The notes under the pieces were generated by a model. The model was not told where the DNA came from. It saw nothing but the letters and a program-made list of their open reading frames with translations, and did not search any database. A stretch of 64,000 nucleotides of DNA from a virus. Shown here piece by piece: positions 13,270 through 19,682 of the stretch (the first letter of the stretch is position 1; the number at the start of each line of letters is the position of its first letter). The position numbers were made by a program, and so were the translations under genes. Location of the stretch: positions 1-64,000 of IMG/VR virus record IMGVR_UViG_3300012988_000001. One strand, written 5' to 3'.

Positions 13270-13551
13270 ATGAAACATATACTCACCATTCTCGCAGTAC
13301 TGGCATCATTCAACGCAGCAGCCACGACACCACCGCATGAAGTTAGATGTACGTCCTCCGGTATTCCTAGCATCATTGTATTAGCTGATGGTGTACTGAT
13401 GGATGATATGGAGCGTCTTATTGCAACAGAGATTCACACTGGAATCTTTGAATCTATTGACGAATACGGCAAAGTAACATATACTATTCATGGTAACAAT
13501 ATTATCATGAAAGGAAACGGATTCACTAAAGAGTATGTCTGTGATCTATAA
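13270..13551 (+). CDS. Exported protein with signal peptide, 93 aa
   Basis: MKHILTILAVLASFNAAATT is a typical Sec signal: short basic n-region, hydrophobic core and an A-x-A site, cleavage near residues 19-20. The mature part is about 73 residues with two Cys (27 and 91) that could form a disulfide in the periplasm. Such early exported phage proteins are candidates for superinfection exclusion or envelope effects; no family recognised. Confidence 0.85.
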   Translation: MKHILTILAVLASFNAAATTPPHEVRCTSSGIPSIIVLADGVLMDDMERLIATEIHTGIFESIDEYGKVTYTIHGNNIIMKGNGFTKEYVCDL

Positions 13552-13726
13552 AATTGTACTCAAAGGCTTAATGCCCGGTAGCGAAGTCTGGGAACAGCAC
13601 ACAGCATTCATCTCATCACAACCCGGTGATGACATAGATGGCATGATACTTGCACACATCTATGAATGGCGTAGCAAAGCAGGATACTACAAAGTGAAAT
13701 ATATGTCAAAAGAGGTAATCCAATGA
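13535..13726 (+). CDS. Unknown protein, 63 aa
   Basis: Overlaps the exported protein gene by 17 bases, suggesting translational coupling. Beta-rich (MSVIYKIVLKGLMPG), basic C-terminus. No family recognised. Confidence 0.72.
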   Translation: MSVIYKIVLKGLMPGSEVWEQHTAFISSQPGDDIDGMILAHIYEWRSKAGYYKVKYMSKEVIQ

Positions 13727-13751
13727 GATAACTTTACAGAGGATTATCTTA

Positions 13752-13967
13752 ATGCCAACTCATTCTATTATTTTAAATGGTAAACGTTTCAAGATGACTG
13801 AGGGAGTTTTACAAAGTACTAACACACAATTGATCCTTGACAAATTGACTAAGGATGAATGTGATGCTATACTACGTGAAGCAAATAAAATTAAATCCAC
13901 CGTAGCAGCACATCCGGTCAAACGTCAACTGTTACAGGGAATTATTATGGGGTGTTTGCGTAAATGA
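13752..13967 (+). CDS. Unknown basic protein, 71 aa
   Basis: AGAGGATTATCTTA before the ATG. Strand followed by helices (TKDECDAILREANKIKSTV). ATGA overlap with the next gene. Confidence 0.78.
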   Translation: MPTHSIILNGKRFKMTEGVLQSTNTQLILDKLTKDECDAILREANKIKSTVAAHPVKRQLLQGIIMGCLRK

Positions 13968-14116
13968 TTTATCAAGAGATTGTCAAGCGATTAAAAGAGC
14001 TTGACTTTGGTAATGCAATACGTTATGCTAGTGCAAATGCATTCGAACTGCAAGCACTGCACGATCAAGGTCATAGCATTGAGTCGCTGGTGGAGATCTG
14101 TTTAAACCATAAATAA
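13964..14116 (+). CDS. Small protein, 50 aa
   Basis: ATGA overlap. MIYQEIVKRLKELDFGNAIR then EIQ-type helix and SIESLVEICLNHK. Helical, resembling small phage regulators, but not assignable. Confidence 0.65.
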   Translation: MIYQEIVKRLKELDFGNAIRYASANAFELQALHDQGHSIESLVEICLNHK

Positions 14117-14136
14117 CCTTGTAACCTTACAAGGAG
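14117..14136 (+). promoter_or_regulatory. Hairpin covering a ribosome binding site
   Basis: CCTTGTAA and TTACAAGG are perfect inverted repeats 2 bases apart; the right arm contains AAGG of the AAGGAG ribosome site of the next gene, so translation may be sequestered. Confidence 0.6.
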
Positions 14137-14142
14137 TATAAC

Positions 14143-14412
14143 ATGGTTAAAACAGATTTAAACACGGTCCAATCATGGCACAAAGTCCAGTTAGACCAAC
14201 TGCCCCAACTTTTAAAAGATCAAGGGTTCCAATATGTAAAAGCATTCAGTACTGATGAACATAGAATCTTTGTATCACAGGATGGTAACTACAAATTGAT
14301 TATACATAAAAACGTAGGGAAACTATATCCTACTAAAAATAATCAGTGCTTGCACACATTTGCAATTGTTGCACCAATGCCAAAATTAAATGACGTTAAA
14401 AGGGTTGACTAA
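14143..14412 (+). CDS. Unknown protein, 89 aa
   Basis: AAGGAGTATAAC before the ATG. Helix (HKVQLDQLPQLLKDQGF) then strands (YKLIIHKNVGKLY). The last four codons and the stop lie inside the next composite terminator/promoter. Confidence 0.8.
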   Translation: MVKTDLNTVQSWHKVQLDQLPQLLKDQGFQYVKAFSTDEHRIFVSQDGNYKLIIHKNVGKLYPTKNNQCLHTFAIVAPMPKLNDVKRVD

Positions 14413-14433
14413 GGTCGGCCCTTTTGCTATTAT
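14398..14433 (+). promoter_or_regulatory. Composite terminator-promoter, copy 4
   Basis: AAAAGGG...CCCTTTT hairpin, loop TAAG instead of TTCG; -35 TTGACT (14405-14410), 17-base spacer, -10 TATTAT (14428-14433). Overlaps the coding end of the previous gene. Confidence 0.82.
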
Positions 14434-14461
14434 AACTACATCGAAACGAAGGAGTTAAATC

Positions 14462-15052
14462 ATGTACGTCACTAAAGCAGCCAAAGCACATCTTAAAGCA
14501 CTGGACCTGTTACCTACTAATAACCAAATGCTTAAGTACTGTAGAGAGAATCTTACTCGTTTGGGTAAAGGTTCTAGTCGTGAAGTGTTTGCACTCTCCG
14601 ATACGCTGGTGGTCAAGGTGGCACTGGGCGGCGTAGGTGTGAAGCAGAACGAGAATGAGATCCGAGTGTGGAATCTCGTCAGCTATGACTACATCGGAAT
14701 GAAACGTTCCTTTGCTAAAGTACTGGTAAATGAAGGACACTGGAAGGACTTCTATATTGTAATGGAACGTCTGGAAACTAACACAGTGTCACGCAGCATC
14801 TTTAATACTAAAACAGTGCAGCAATGGCGTACTGATCGCAAAGCAATGCATCCTACTGCCAAGCGTATTTTTAAAGATGTACAAGACACCGACGACAACG
14901 CGTTTACCAATAACATTGCAGACATTACGCCTCGCAATATGGGAACATCAAAATCAGGTGTTGTCAAGATGCTTGACTATGGTTTTAGTACTCCCATATG
15001 GAATGGTATCGCGAAAGGCAAACTAAAAAATCGCGAATTACTTATTCGTTAG
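14462..15052 (+). CDS. Minimal protein-kinase-like protein, 196 aa
   Basis: Kinase-like signatures in order: glycine loop RLGKGSSREVF (residues 33-43), VVKVAL with the candidate Lys 52, acidic NENEIRVW (63-70), hinge-like IVMERLE, then NIADITPRNMG (about 152-161, catalytic Asp plus metal Asn pattern D-x4-N) and VVKMLDYGF (DFG-like, Asp about 171). The usual HRD is replaced by IAD. At 196 residues only the core is present. Known phage kinases (T7 gp0.7) phosphorylate host transcription and translation proteins; that role here is inference. Driven by composite element 4. Confidence 0.85.
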   Translation: MYVTKAAKAHLKALDLLPTNNQMLKYCRENLTRLGKGSSREVFALSDTLVVKVALGGVGVKQNENEIRVWNLVSYDYIGMKRSFAKVLVNEGHWKDFYIVMERLETNTVSRSIFNTKTVQQWRTDRKAMHPTAKRIFKDVQDTDDNAFTNNIADITPRNMGTSKSGVVKMLDYGFSTPIWNGIAKGKLKNRELLIR

Positions 15053-15055
15053 TAC

Positions 15056-15084
15056 TTGACAGATAATAGCTGGTGGGATATAAT
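15056..15084 (+). promoter_or_regulatory. Early promoter
   Basis: AGTACT overlapping -35 TTGACA (15056-15061), 17-base spacer, -10 TATAAT (15079-15084) flanked by GGGAT/ATCCC. Confidence 0.86.
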
Positions 15085-15113
15085 TATCCCATCAACTACA
15101 GAGGAAAGCAATC

Positions 15114-15335
15114 ATGGGATTCAAAGTTCGCCAGTGGTCAACAACAAACGCTCGCCCATTCGATGTAGTGTACGAAGACCACGCACTAAACAACGTACAC
15201 TATCAGCCAAACGTAGAGTTTAGTACTCCAGAACTGGCAGAGCATCACATGCAATCACTGGTTAAAAACTTCACAGATGATAGTCTATCATTCATTCGTG
15301 ATCACTGGCCTACCGATGGTGCAGTAACAGAATAA
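15114..15335 (+). CDS. Unknown early protein, 73 aa
   Basis: AGAGGAAAGCAATC upstream. Beta-rich N-terminus (MGFKVRQWSTTNARPF), C-terminal helix. No family recognised. Confidence 0.82.
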   Translation: MGFKVRQWSTTNARPFDVVYEDHALNNVHYQPNVEFSTPELAEHHMQSLVKNFTDDSLSFIRDHWPTDGAVTE

Positions 15336-15341
15336 CAAAAG

Positions 15342-15376
15342 AAAGGGTTGACTTCGGTCGGCCCTTTTGTTATTAT
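15342..15376 (+). promoter_or_regulatory. Composite terminator-promoter, copy 5
   Basis: AAAGGG...CCCTTTT hairpin with TTCG loop; -35 TTGACT (15348-15353), 17-base spacer, -10 TATTAT (15371-15376). Confidence 0.85.
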
Positions 15377-15400
15377 ATCAGTACATCCAAAGGGGGACAT

Positions 15401-15511
15401 ATGAAATATATTTTGATGGTAGGTATGATGATTTTATATCAACGCCAAACAGCATTCCCATTGCTGGGAATTATTGCAATTCTTACTGGTTTATTGATTT
15501 GGAGATGGTAA
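15401..15511 (+). CDS. Membrane micro-protein, 36 aa
   Basis: AAAGGGGGACAT before the ATG. MKYILMVGMMILYQRQT then PLLGIIAILTGLLIW: two short hydrophobic segments around a YQRQ turn, likely an inner-membrane hairpin. Ends three bases before the next ATG region. Function unknown. Confidence 0.68.
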   Translation: MKYILMVGMMILYQRQTAFPLLGIIAILTGLLIWRW

Positions 15512-15512
15512 C

Positions 15513-15665
15513 ATGGCTAAGGTCACGATTGAAACAGTAAAAGAAACCATTAAGTTAATGGATGAATTGAACGGCACGGATCATTATAATACTATTGATT
15601 GGGATAATCCCAGTACTGAATTACCTGCTTTCTTAACTGATAAGAAAGATGATAAAAAGGATTGA
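15513..15665 (+). CDS. Small acidic protein, 50 aa
   Basis: Follows the micro-protein directly (GGAGATGGTAAC upstream). Helix (VTIETVKETIKLMDELNG) then an acidic/lysine tail (DKKDDKKD). Stop TGA is the TGA of the next -35 TTGACA. Confidence 0.68.
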   Translation: MAKVTIETVKETIKLMDELNGTDHYNTIDWDNPSTELPAFLTDKKDDKKD

Positions 15666-15690
15666 CACATAACTGCCAATGAGATATTAT
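15662..15690 (+). promoter_or_regulatory. Small RNA promoter inside a 10-bp inverted repeat
   Basis: -35 TTGACA (15662-15667), 17-base spacer, -10 TATTAT (15685-15690). CTGCCAATGA (15673-15682) and TCATTGGCAG (15695-15704) flank the -10, a candidate operator. Confidence 0.82.
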
Positions 15691-15696
15691 ATAGTC

Positions 15697-15770
15697 ATTG
15701 GCAGATAAGCTACTAACCCACAGGGTGCAGTAGTCCGTCTATAGTTTGAGTACTTACAATATTGTAAATG
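15697..15770 (+). ncRNA. Small RNA of the CCCACAGGGTGC family, copy 8
   Basis: TCATTGGCAGATAAGC leader, core CCCACAGGGTGCAGTAGTCC (15717-15736), then CGTCTATAG and GAGTACTTAC. Most consensus-like copy. No ORF follows closely; 3' end unclear. Confidence 0.68.
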
Positions 15771-15790
15771 ATCTTGACCGCCGAGGCAAT

Positions 15791-15817
15791 TTGATCAATA
15801 ATTGATCAAGAAATTTT
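15791..15817 (+). terminator. Palindrome with T-run
   Basis: TTGATCAATAATTGATCAA perfect inverted repeat followed by GAAATTTTA; candidate terminator for small RNA copy 8 or a protein site. Confidence 0.5.
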
Positions 15818-15830
15818 AGAGTACTGGATT

Positions 15831-15983
15831 ATGGTTGAAATTATGAAACAATATGGTAATGTATTACTGAAAACGGAGAACGACTATTATGTAGTAAGAT
15901 CGGGCCGCGAAAGTATTCAAACACAAAACGCTTTCCATGCTCTGGTATGGTATGCAAAATTTATCATGAAGGAAAACAAATGA
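15831..15983 (+). CDS. Possible small protein, 50 aa
   Basis: ATG at 15831 (or 15843) with weak ribosome site. MVEIMKQYGNVLLKTENDYY then AFHALVWYAKFIMKENK. ATGA overlap with the next micro-protein supports translation. No promoter seen immediately upstream. Confidence 0.55.
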   Translation: MVEIMKQYGNVLLKTENDYYVVRSGRESIQTQNAFHALVWYAKFIMKENK

Positions 15984-16099
15984 GAATACCTGCTCTTATC
16001 CTTCTAGTACTCGTCGTGCTGTATGTAGCTAATGCTATACAGGATGAAAGCAGTATTCAGTACTGGAATGAAATGAAATATTATTGGAATAAGTCTTGA
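15980..16099 (+). CDS. Signal-anchored micro-protein, 39 aa
   Basis: MRIPALILLVLVVLYVANA is an N-terminal hydrophobic anchor or signal, followed by a 20-residue Trp/Tyr-rich tail (SSIQYWNEMKYYWNKS). AAGGAAAACAA upstream. Stop TGA lies in the next -35. Function unknown; likely inner membrane or periplasm. Confidence 0.68.
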   Translation: MRIPALILLVLVVLYVANAIQDESSIQYWNEMKYYWNKS

Positions 16100-16124
16100 C
16101 ATAGCTGGTGGACTATCCTATAAT
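16096..16124 (+). promoter_or_regulatory. Strong promoter, TTGACA/TATAAT
   Basis: -35 TTGACA (16096-16101), 17-base spacer, -10 TATAAT (16119-16124). Confidence 0.88.
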
Positions 16125-16153
16125 ATATACATCTTAACAAAGAGGATTACCAA

Positions 16154-16333
16154 ATGGTACACGTAGATCTGGAAGTACAAAAGAAAGTCTGGTACGATAT
16201 CGGCCTGAAAGGTATTAACTGGTCTGACGCTCAATACGCTGCACTCAAAGCACTTGACCGTTATCAACGTGAACAAGTACTTGAGGCACACAAGAAAGGT
16301 GTGAATGACCGCATCGATCTTGAAGTACTGTAA
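16154..16333 (+). CDS. Small helical protein, 59 aa
   Basis: AGAGGATTACCAA before the ATG. MVHVDLEVQKKVWYDIGLKG then AALKALDRYQREQVLEAHKK. Helical, balanced charge. No family recognised. Strong promoter and terminator define a single-gene unit. Confidence 0.78.
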   Translation: MVHVDLEVQKKVWYDIGLKGINWSDAQYAALKALDRYQREQVLEAHKKGVNDRIDLEVL

Positions 16334-16338
16334 ATCCT

Positions 16339-16369
16339 AAAAGGCCAATAACACATTGGCCTTTTTTTC
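16339..16369 (+). terminator. Rho-independent terminator
   Basis: AAAGGCCAAT/ATTGGCCTTT stem with seven T residues. Confidence 0.93.
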
Positions 16370-16455
16370 GTTTATACACTAAATCAATTACGATTTCAAG
16401 AAATTTTAGAAAGTACTTTAAATCGAAAATAGTTTATATAAATTTCAGAAAGTAC

Positions 16456-16483
16456 TTGCAATCAATATTAGAAAGCGTATAAT
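16456..16483 (+). promoter_or_regulatory. Early promoter
   Basis: -35 TTGCAA (16456-16461), -10 TATAAT (16478-16483), AGTACT at the -35 and another 35 bases upstream. About 85 AT-rich bases separate it from the preceding terminator. Confidence 0.85.
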
Positions 16484-16536
16484 GTATTACATCGAGAGGG
16501 GAAATGGTTCTACTCTCAAACGTTAAGGAAATGATT

Positions 16537-17067
16537 ATGTACTCTTCAGTTCAAACTATGGTTAACGTCAACGCTGCTACTGGTATCGCTTATGGTTACA
16601 TCAACGCTAACAATGTAAACGGTGATGTACTGCATGATATCTTCTGCAATGGCATCGATTCACGCAGATTAGAATGTGATATCGAGTTTGCTTCAAAACA
16701 TGGTTTCGTTACTCCTGAGCAGGAAGAGAATGAATTATTCAGTACTTACCTCGCTCGCATTCAAGATGTAATGCTTGACTTCCTTAACAATCTGCAAGAT
16801 GAGGAAGGTAATGATCTCACAGAACTGGTGGAAGAACATGATCGCCAGTACGAAGAGTTTACAGGTGATATCCACGTAGCAACAATCGATGACACTACTG
16901 TTATCTATAACACTGACAGTAATACTATCTGCGTGATGGATAGCAAAACTGTAGGGAAGTACTTCTTATGCTCCCCTTGCTGCCCTAACGCTGGTGATTT
17001 GGATAGTGCTGGTGGCGATGTAGAAACTTACGATGTACCAGCTAGCTGGCGTGAAATGGACTACTAA
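16537..17067 (+). CDS. Conserved phage protein ending in DVPASWR, 176 aa
   Basis: ATG at 16537 chosen over 16504 because TTAAGGAAATGATT precedes it. Acidic. The C-terminus CSPCCPNAGDLDSAGG...TYDVPASWR resembles a conserved ending I recall in unknown phage proteins (C-S-P-C-x-P-N-A-G-D). The clustered Cys suggest a metal site. Function unknown. Confidence 0.87.
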   Translation: MYSSVQTMVNVNAATGIAYGYINANNVNGDVLHDIFCNGIDSRRLECDIEFASKHGFVTPEQEENELFSTYLARIQDVMLDFLNNLQDEEGNDLTELVEEHDRQYEEFTGDIHVATIDDTTVIYNTDSNTICVMDSKTVGKYFLCSPCCPNAGDLDSAGGDVETYDVPASWREMDY

Positions 17068-17108
17068 TATAGCGAATGAGCGATGATATGTCAAGTCTAA
17101 AAAAGTAC

Positions 17109-17136
17109 TTGCAATCATCGCTCAGTACTGTATAAT
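17109..17136 (+). promoter_or_regulatory. Early promoter with paired AGTACT
   Basis: -35 TTGCAA (17109-17114), -10 TATAAT (17131-17136); leader hairpin GGGAGAA/TTCTCCC. Confidence 0.86.
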
Positions 17137-17186
17137 GATTTGCATAGGGAGAGAATAGTTTTCTCCCAATAGTAAGGAATACTGTT

Positions 17187-17471
17187 ATGTTTAACGGTCA
17201 TATTGCAAACTTCGCATTACGTCGCGGTGTAGAGATTCAAGTAGTCGAAGCAAATGAAATCGACAATGAATACAATGAATTGTGGTTCTACGCCGCAGAC
17301 AATGACTGTGAGCCAGAAATGATGTACATCCAAAACAATGATGGTACTTTATCATTCAAAGGTAAGTTAAACAAATCACTTGAAGATCTGCCAGCGTGGA
17401 TCGATAGCAAAGATAAACTGAAAAAAGTTATCTGCTATCTGTCAGATATGCTCGCTGCCGAAGCAATGTAA
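17187..17471 (+). CDS. Unknown acidic protein, 94 aa
   Basis: AAGGAATACTGTT upstream. Acidic (NEIDNEYNELWFYAADNDCEP), strands then C-terminal helix (KLKKVICYLSDMLAAEA). No family recognised. Confidence 0.83.
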   Translation: MFNGHIANFALRRGVEIQVVEANEIDNEYNELWFYAADNDCEPEMMYIQNNDGTLSFKGKLNKSLEDLPAWIDSKDKLKKVICYLSDMLAAEAM

Positions 17472-17488
17472 TCTTTACAAAACAGTAC

Positions 17489-17517
17489 TGGACATAACAA
17501 GCCAGTACTGTTAATAT
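17489..17517 (+). promoter_or_regulatory. Promoter of small RNA copy 9
   Basis: -35 TGGACA (17489-17494), 17-base spacer with AGTACT, -10 TAATAT (17512-17517). Confidence 0.7.
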
Positions 17518-17523
17518 GTAGTC

Positions 17524-17590
17524 ATTGGCAGATAAGCCGTAGCCCACAGGGTGCAGAGATCCGTCTATAGCTTTTAAGTACTAATTAATT
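17524..17590 (+). ncRNA. Small RNA of the CCCACAGGGTGC family, copy 9
   Basis: TCATTGGCAGATAAGC leader, core CCCACAGGGTGCAGAGATCC (17543-17562), then CGTCTATAG and AAGTACTAA. No ORF attached; next gene has its own promoter. Confidence 0.65.
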
Positions 17591-17612
17591 TTAAAAAGAA
17601 TGTAGAAAGTAC

Positions 17613-17640
17613 TTGCAAGGTAGTTTGGTTAGTGTATAAT
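17613..17640 (+). promoter_or_regulatory. Early promoter
   Basis: -35 TTGCAA (17613-17618), -10 TATAAT (17635-17640); leader hairpin GAGGGGGAA/TTCTCCCTC. Confidence 0.85.
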
Positions 17641-17694
17641 GTTTTACATCGAGAGGGGGAAATGGTTCTCCCTCCGGTCACTAGGAGATTCACC

Positions 17695-18093
17695 ATGTTC
17701 ACATTAAATCATTTCTCTGATGTTGTTGCTGTTGCTAAAACTTTCGGCATCGATGCTCTGAGATACGCGATGGATAACCGTACTGTATCACCGGGTGCGA
17801 CTCGTACCATCTGTGAATGCATGGCGTGGTCTAAAAACCAAACCATCAACATTGATAACTTCAATGATGGCAATAACGAATTCAGCATTGATGCTGTGTT
17901 TACCAGCGAGAAGATTGCAGGTCTGTACATCACTGGCCTGAATGAGATCCGTATCTCTCGTACTGGCTTAGGCTCATTCTACGGCGAAGTACGTGAAGCA
18001 ATTGAGCAGGGTGTCATTACTCCTGAGCAGTTAAACACTGTACTGAAAGAGATCGCGTTGCGTAATGAAGCAGCGAAAGCGTTTGGGTTCTAA
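17695..18093 (+). CDS. Unknown early protein, 132 aa
   Basis: ATG at 17695 with AGGAGATTCACC preferred to the GTG/ATG codons inside the leader hairpin. Helical N-terminus (SDVVAVAKTFGIDALRYAM), then strands, then a helix (TPEQLNTVLKEIALRNEAAK). No family recognised. Confidence 0.85.
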   Translation: MFTLNHFSDVVAVAKTFGIDALRYAMDNRTVSPGATRTICECMAWSKNQTINIDNFNDGNNEFSIDAVFTSEKIAGLYITGLNEIRISRTGLGSFYGEVREAIEQGVITPEQLNTVLKEIALRNEAAKAFGF

Positions 18094-18111
18094 TACCAAA
18101 CATCAAACACA

Positions 18112-18140
18112 AGGCCACTAGCACAACGCTGGTGGCTTTA
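18112..18140 (+). terminator. Intergenic hairpin
   Basis: GGCCACTAGC/GCTGGTGGC stem then TTTATCTATT. Likely (partial) terminator between 17695 and 18159 genes. Confidence 0.65.
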
Positions 18141-18158
18141 TCTATTGGAGGTAATACC

Positions 18159-18365
18159 ATGACAGCATATAGGGTAGAAGGTTGCTTAGGCGTAACTGTA
18201 GGACGTGTGAGCACTATCAATGAGGCAACTGCTTTAGTACTAAAGCAGATACCTATCAGCAATAAGACTATGAGCCAGCTAGCGGGTAAGCTATCCCGTA
18301 AGGCAGTAGGGCAACGGGTACACGTTGACTATGGCGGCACAGGATGTACTGTATTTGTGGAGTAG
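18159..18365 (+). CDS. Unknown basic protein, 68 aa
   Basis: GGAGGTAATACC is a full ribosome site, so the start is 18159 rather than the upstream GTG. Strand-helix-helix-strand layout (MTAYRVEGCLGVTVG, ATALVLKQIPISNKTM). No family recognised. Last gene of the early region. Confidence 0.8.
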   Translation: MTAYRVEGCLGVTVGRVSTINEATALVLKQIPISNKTMSQLAGKLSRKAVGQRVHVDYGGTGCTVFVE

Positions 18366-18384
18366 TGATTTAGTACTAACTTAG

Positions 18385-18425
18385 TTTTAAACTCATTCAT
18401 TCTAAAAACGGGTGAGTTTTAAAAT
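18385..18425 (+). terminator. Long AT hairpin
   Basis: TTTTAAACTCA and TGAGTTTTAAAA form an 11-bp stem. Marks the right border of the early gene block; 18426-18571 has no gene and no good promoter. Confidence 0.6.
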
Positions 18426-18571
18426 GAATAGTGTACTGGTTAACATTTTCTAAAATAAAATCGATGGACTATGCAAAAAAAATTTGACGTACTGAAGGCC
18501 AGTCCCCTTAGCACGTCTTAAAAATCGTATATATAGAATATAACTTATTAAAATAAATCCTAGGAGGTATT

Positions 18572-19099
18572 ATGAGGTGGAAGACCCTTAACGAATGTAA
18601 TAGATATGAAATTTCGGAATATGGTGATATACGCAATATTGAAACCGGAAAATATAGAACATCGACAACTAATAATCATGGTTATAAGGTTCTTTCCTTA
18701 TACTTCGGTGATGGAACAAAGAAAATGTATCAGGTTCATCGGTTGGTTGCATTGAATTTTCTTGCACCACCATCTCAAGAAATTATTGATTCGTATTCAA
18801 ATTCAAAAGACAAAACCGTGAAAGTTGATCATATCAATAGAAATAAACTTGATAATCACGTTTCTAATTTACGATGGTGTACTACTTCCGAAAATAACAC
18901 AAATACATCCTTTATCCGCAAGGGAGGTAACTGCCCTTACGCTTTACTTTCTGAAGAACAAATAGATGAAATTGTTGCTGCTTACAATTGTGGTACTTTG
19001 GATACAAAGCACTTCGCAACTAAGTTTAACGTGAATCAGTCAACCATAAACAAAAAACTAAGGTCACGTGGAATTCGACGTGCTGCAAAACGTTCTTGA
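18572..19099 (+). CDS. NUMOD4/HNH homing endonuclease, 175 aa
   Basis: CTAGGAGGTATT before the ATG. Residues 1-65 form a NUMOD4-like module (WKTLNECNRYEISEYGDIRN ... QVHRLVALNFL). The HNH core is KVDHINRNKLDNHVSNLRW (about 83-101) followed by CTTSENNTNT. The C-terminus (ATKFNVNQSTINKKLRSRGI) is a helix-turn-helix. Free-standing enzymes of this type cut and spread into related phages. It lacks AGTAC sites, like the six genes after it, and sits exactly at the junction between early genes and the paralog array, consistent with insertion. Confidence 0.93.
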   Translation: MRWKTLNECNRYEISEYGDIRNIETGKYRTSTTNNHGYKVLSLYFGDGTKKMYQVHRLVALNFLAPPSQEIIDSYSNSKDKTVKVDHINRNKLDNHVSNLRWCTTSENNTNTSFIRKGGNCPYALLSEEQIDEIVAAYNCGTLDTKHFATKFNVNQSTINKKLRSRGIRRAAKRS

Positions 19100-19124
19100 C
19101 AGGTAGAATCAATTGTTGTATACT
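19096..19124 (+). promoter_or_regulatory. Promoter for the paralog array
   Basis: -35 TTGACA (19096-19101) overlapping the endonuclease stop, 17-base spacer, -10 TATACT (19119-19124); GTAGA/TCTAC flank the -10. No AGTACT, unlike early promoters. Confidence 0.83.
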
Positions 19125-19151
19125 GTTGTCTACACTTTAATCGGGGGAACT

Positions 19152-19682
19152 ATGTCTTTATTTCAGGAACATATGAAGTTTGCTAATGATGTATTGCGTA
19201 TACGTAATGCAATGGTTGATGAAGAACTTAATGAAAGTCTTCGCATATTTTGGGAATATCGCAGTAATTATACGATTCGTATGTTTAAAATTCATGGCAA
19301 TACTTCATCAAGACCCATGTTATTTGGTGACTGTAGCACTATGCATTACACATTAGGCGATGACCAACTTGGTTCCGTCATTACTTCTAAAAGCATTGTT
19401 TACATACATGATGATAAACCAGCGTGGCTAACATTAGAAAGCATACCCGAACAATCAGTTGATATTGTTGAATATGATGAATCAACACACTTTCAGCATA
19501 GCTTGATTTACTCTGACACACAATTAAAAGCCTTGGTAGTCGCTTCTGTACTTCGGGCAAACCCTATTATGACTAAACGTAACAACACACCATCACATTT
19601 TGGAATGCGTTTTAAAATATACTGGTATTATGTTCCCATCCTAGCAAAACTATTGAGGTATAAAGATAATGGCATCTTATGA
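19152..19682 (+). CDS. FQxS paralog 1, 176 aa
   Basis: Start at MSLFQEHMKF (GGGGGAACT upstream) rather than the upstream in-frame codon at 19113. N-terminal helix HMKFANDVLRIRNAM; motif STHFQHSLIYSD near residue 114, helix QLKALVVASVLRAN after it. First gene of the array, directly behind its promoter. Belongs to the AGTAC-free island. Function unknown. Confidence 0.88.
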   Translation: MSLFQEHMKFANDVLRIRNAMVDEELNESLRIFWEYRSNYTIRMFKIHGNTSSRPMLFGDCSTMHYTLGDDQLGSVITSKSIVYIHDDKPAWLTLESIPEQSVDIVEYDESTHFQHSLIYSDTQLKALVVASVLRANPIMTKRNNTPSHFGMRFKIYWYYVPILAKLLRYKDNGIL

